This document shows, piece by piece, positions 21,461 through 22,518 of a stretch of 22,518 bases of DNA. The notes beneath the pieces are model-generated. The model saw only the letters and a list, made by a program, of their open reading frames with translations, was not told the DNA's origin and made no database searches. The DNA lies in assembly GCA_002360495.1 (NCBI GenBank), contig DEQO01000063.1, positions 1 through 22,518 of the forward strand, given 5' to 3'. Every line of letters starts with the position of its first letter. Position 1 is the first letter of the stretch. Both the position numbers and the translations under genes were made by a program. The DNA is from Flavobacteriales bacterium UBA3364. Lineage in GTDB: Bacteria > Bacteroidota > Bacteroidia > Flavobacteriales_F > PHOS-HE28.

Positions 21461-22518
21461 ATGCGCATCTCCTGGAACTGGCTTCGACAGTATATCGCGA
21501 CGGACTTGACACCCCAGGAGGCTGCTGCTGTATTGACCAGCACCGGCCTGGAGACCGAGAGCGTCGAATTGTACGAACCGGTGAAGGGCATGCTTGACGG
21601 TGTGGTCGTAGGGTTGGTACTCCAATGCGACAAGCACCCGGATGCGGACCGGCTGAGCGTGTGTCTTGTGGACCTGGGTCCAGGGGAGCCGGTGCAGATC
21701 GTTTGTGGTGCACCCAATGTGGACGCAGGACAACGTGTGCTCGTTGCAACCGTGGGTACCACGCTCAACCTTGCGGATGGTACGAGCATCGTCATCAAGA
21801 AGAGCAAGATCCGTGGACAGGAGAGCCATGGGATGATCTGCGCTGAGGATGAACTGGGTATCGGGAAAAGCCATGCAGGGATCATCGTCCTGGACGCTTC
21901 GGCGCGTGTGGGGCAGGCTGCGGCCGAGCATCTCGATCTGGTGAGCGACCATGTCCTGGAGATCGGCCTTACGCCGAACCGTACCGATGCCATGGGCCAT
22001 ATCGGTGTAGCACGCGACCTCCGCGCAGCGTTGGTCTATCGCACCGGTGCCACGATGGACCTGCAATGGCCTTCCGTGGAGGCGTGGGAACAGGACGAAG
22101 AAGGCGCTGCGATCCGCGTGGAGGTGAAGGATGTTTTCGCCTGCCCACGCTATGCCGGGGTGACGTTGTCCCATGTGAAGGTGGGTCCTTCGCCGGCCTG
22201 GTTGCAGGAGCGATTGAAGTCCATCGGCTTGAAACCGATCAACAACGTGGTGGACGTAACGAACTATGTCCAGCACGAGCTCGCCCAGCCCTTGCATGCC
22301 TTCGATGCCGCAACATTGAAGGATGGCCGTATCGTGGTCAGGATGGCCGATGCCGGAGAGACGATCACCACCCTGGATGGGAAGGTCCGCACGCTCGATG
22401 CGAAGGACCTGGTGATCGCCGATGGATCGCGCGCCATGTGCATCGCCGGTGTGTTCGGTGGTGCCGATAGCGCTGTCACGGAAGGCACTACCTCGGTCTT
22501 TTTGGAAAGAGATCGGAA
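21461..22518 (+). CDS. pheT: Phenylalanine--tRNA ligase beta subunit, N-terminal part (runs off window)
   Basis: PheT is the beta chain of the alpha2-beta2 enzyme that charges tRNA-Phe. It carries the editing site for mischarged Tyr and parts that bind the tRNA. The frame is open from ATG 21461 to the window end with no stop, giving 352 complete codons, a little under half of the usual 800-residue chain. It begins with MRISWNWLRQYI, typical for the family. The OB-fold tRNA-binding domain is seen in VVVGLVLQCDKHPDADRLS and QIVCGAPNVDAGQRV (about residues 43-95), then KIRGQESHGMICAEDELG and LEIGLTPNRTDAMGHIGVARDL. The B3/B4 editing region starts near CPRYAGVTLS and includes IGLKPINNVVDVTNYV and GQPLHAFD-like AQPLHAFD. 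Nothing looks damaged. Confidence 0.96.
   Translation, partial: MRISWNWLRQYIATDLTPQEAAAVLTSTGLETESVELYEPVKGMLDGVVVGLVLQCDKHPDADRLSVCLVDLGPGEPVQIVCGAPNVDAGQRVLVATVGTTLNLADGTSIVIKKSKIRGQESHGMICAEDELGIGKSHAGIIVLDASARVGQAAAEHLDLVSDHVLEIGLTPNRTDAMGHIGVARDLRAALVYRTGATMDLQWPSVEAWEQDEEGAAIRVEVKDVFACPRYAGVTLSHVKVGPSPAWLQERLKSIGLKPINNVVDVTNYVQHELAQPLHAFDAATLKDGRIVVRMADAGETITTLDGKVRTLDAKDLVIADGSRAMCIAGVFGGADSAVTEGTTSVFLERDR

Noticed and set aside
1..22518. Mobile element, CRISPR, tRNA or rRNA genes
   Set aside because: No repeat arrays, transposase or integrase motifs, target-site duplications or tRNA-like cloverleafs were seen; every gap is under 200 bp and accounted for.

Overview
The window is about 60% G+C chromosomal DNA from a member of the Bacteroidota, probably a Flavobacteriales-type lineage. 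The evidence is a block of type IX secretion and gliding genes known only from this phylum (a PorP/SprF protein, gldJ, porU, porV). Four exact copies of the Bacteroidota -7 promoter element TAnnTTTG also lie just upstream of genes, and recognisable Shine-Dalgarno sequences are scarce. The DNA is packed: about 95% is coding, no gap exceeds 200 bp, and I see no rRNA, tRNA, transposon, integron or CRISPR array.

Layout. (1) 1-741 is the 3' end of an acyl-CoA dehydrogenase gene, convergent with and overlapping murF. (2) A leftward unit holds a PorP/SprF outer-membrane protein gene, gldJ and murF; a strong hairpin sits between gldJ and murF. (3) A rightward unit holds porU (the sortase of type IX secretion), porV (its outer-membrane shuttle) and ispF, which overlaps porV by ATGA. 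The two units diverge from a 177-bp gap that contains a large inverted repeat between the two putative promoters. (4) A leftward pair encodes a VTC-type polyphosphate polymerase domain protein and a DUF4956 membrane protein. It diverges from cdd (cytidine deaminase). (5) A rightward operon holds pdhA, a small unknown lipoprotein, pdhC, an isoprenylcysteine-methyltransferase-family membrane protein and a zinc-ribbon SAM methyltransferase. (6) A leftward polytopic membrane protein of unknown function, possibly GT-C-like, diverges from recG. (7) recG converges on a YhhN-family (lysoplasmalogenase-like) gene, which diverges from pheT. pheT runs off the right edge.

How the genes fit together. PorU and PorV form the terminal attachment step of type IX secretion: PorV carries substrates from the translocon to PorU, which removes the C-terminal signal and joins the protein to a lipid anchor. 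GldJ supports the secretion and gliding core, and PorP/SprF proteins help particular substrates or couple the system to the envelope. pdhA and pdhC encode two of the pyruvate dehydrogenase components; the E1-beta and E3 genes are not here. murF, ispF, cdd, recG and pheT are ordinary housekeeping genes.

Most of the window is conserved core genome. The parts most worth following up are the VTC-DUF4956 pair, the lower-G+C lipoprotein gene inserted inside the pdh operon, the inverted repeat between the two T9SS units, and the unassigned polytopic membrane protein. I found no clear sign of a wholly new multi-gene system.
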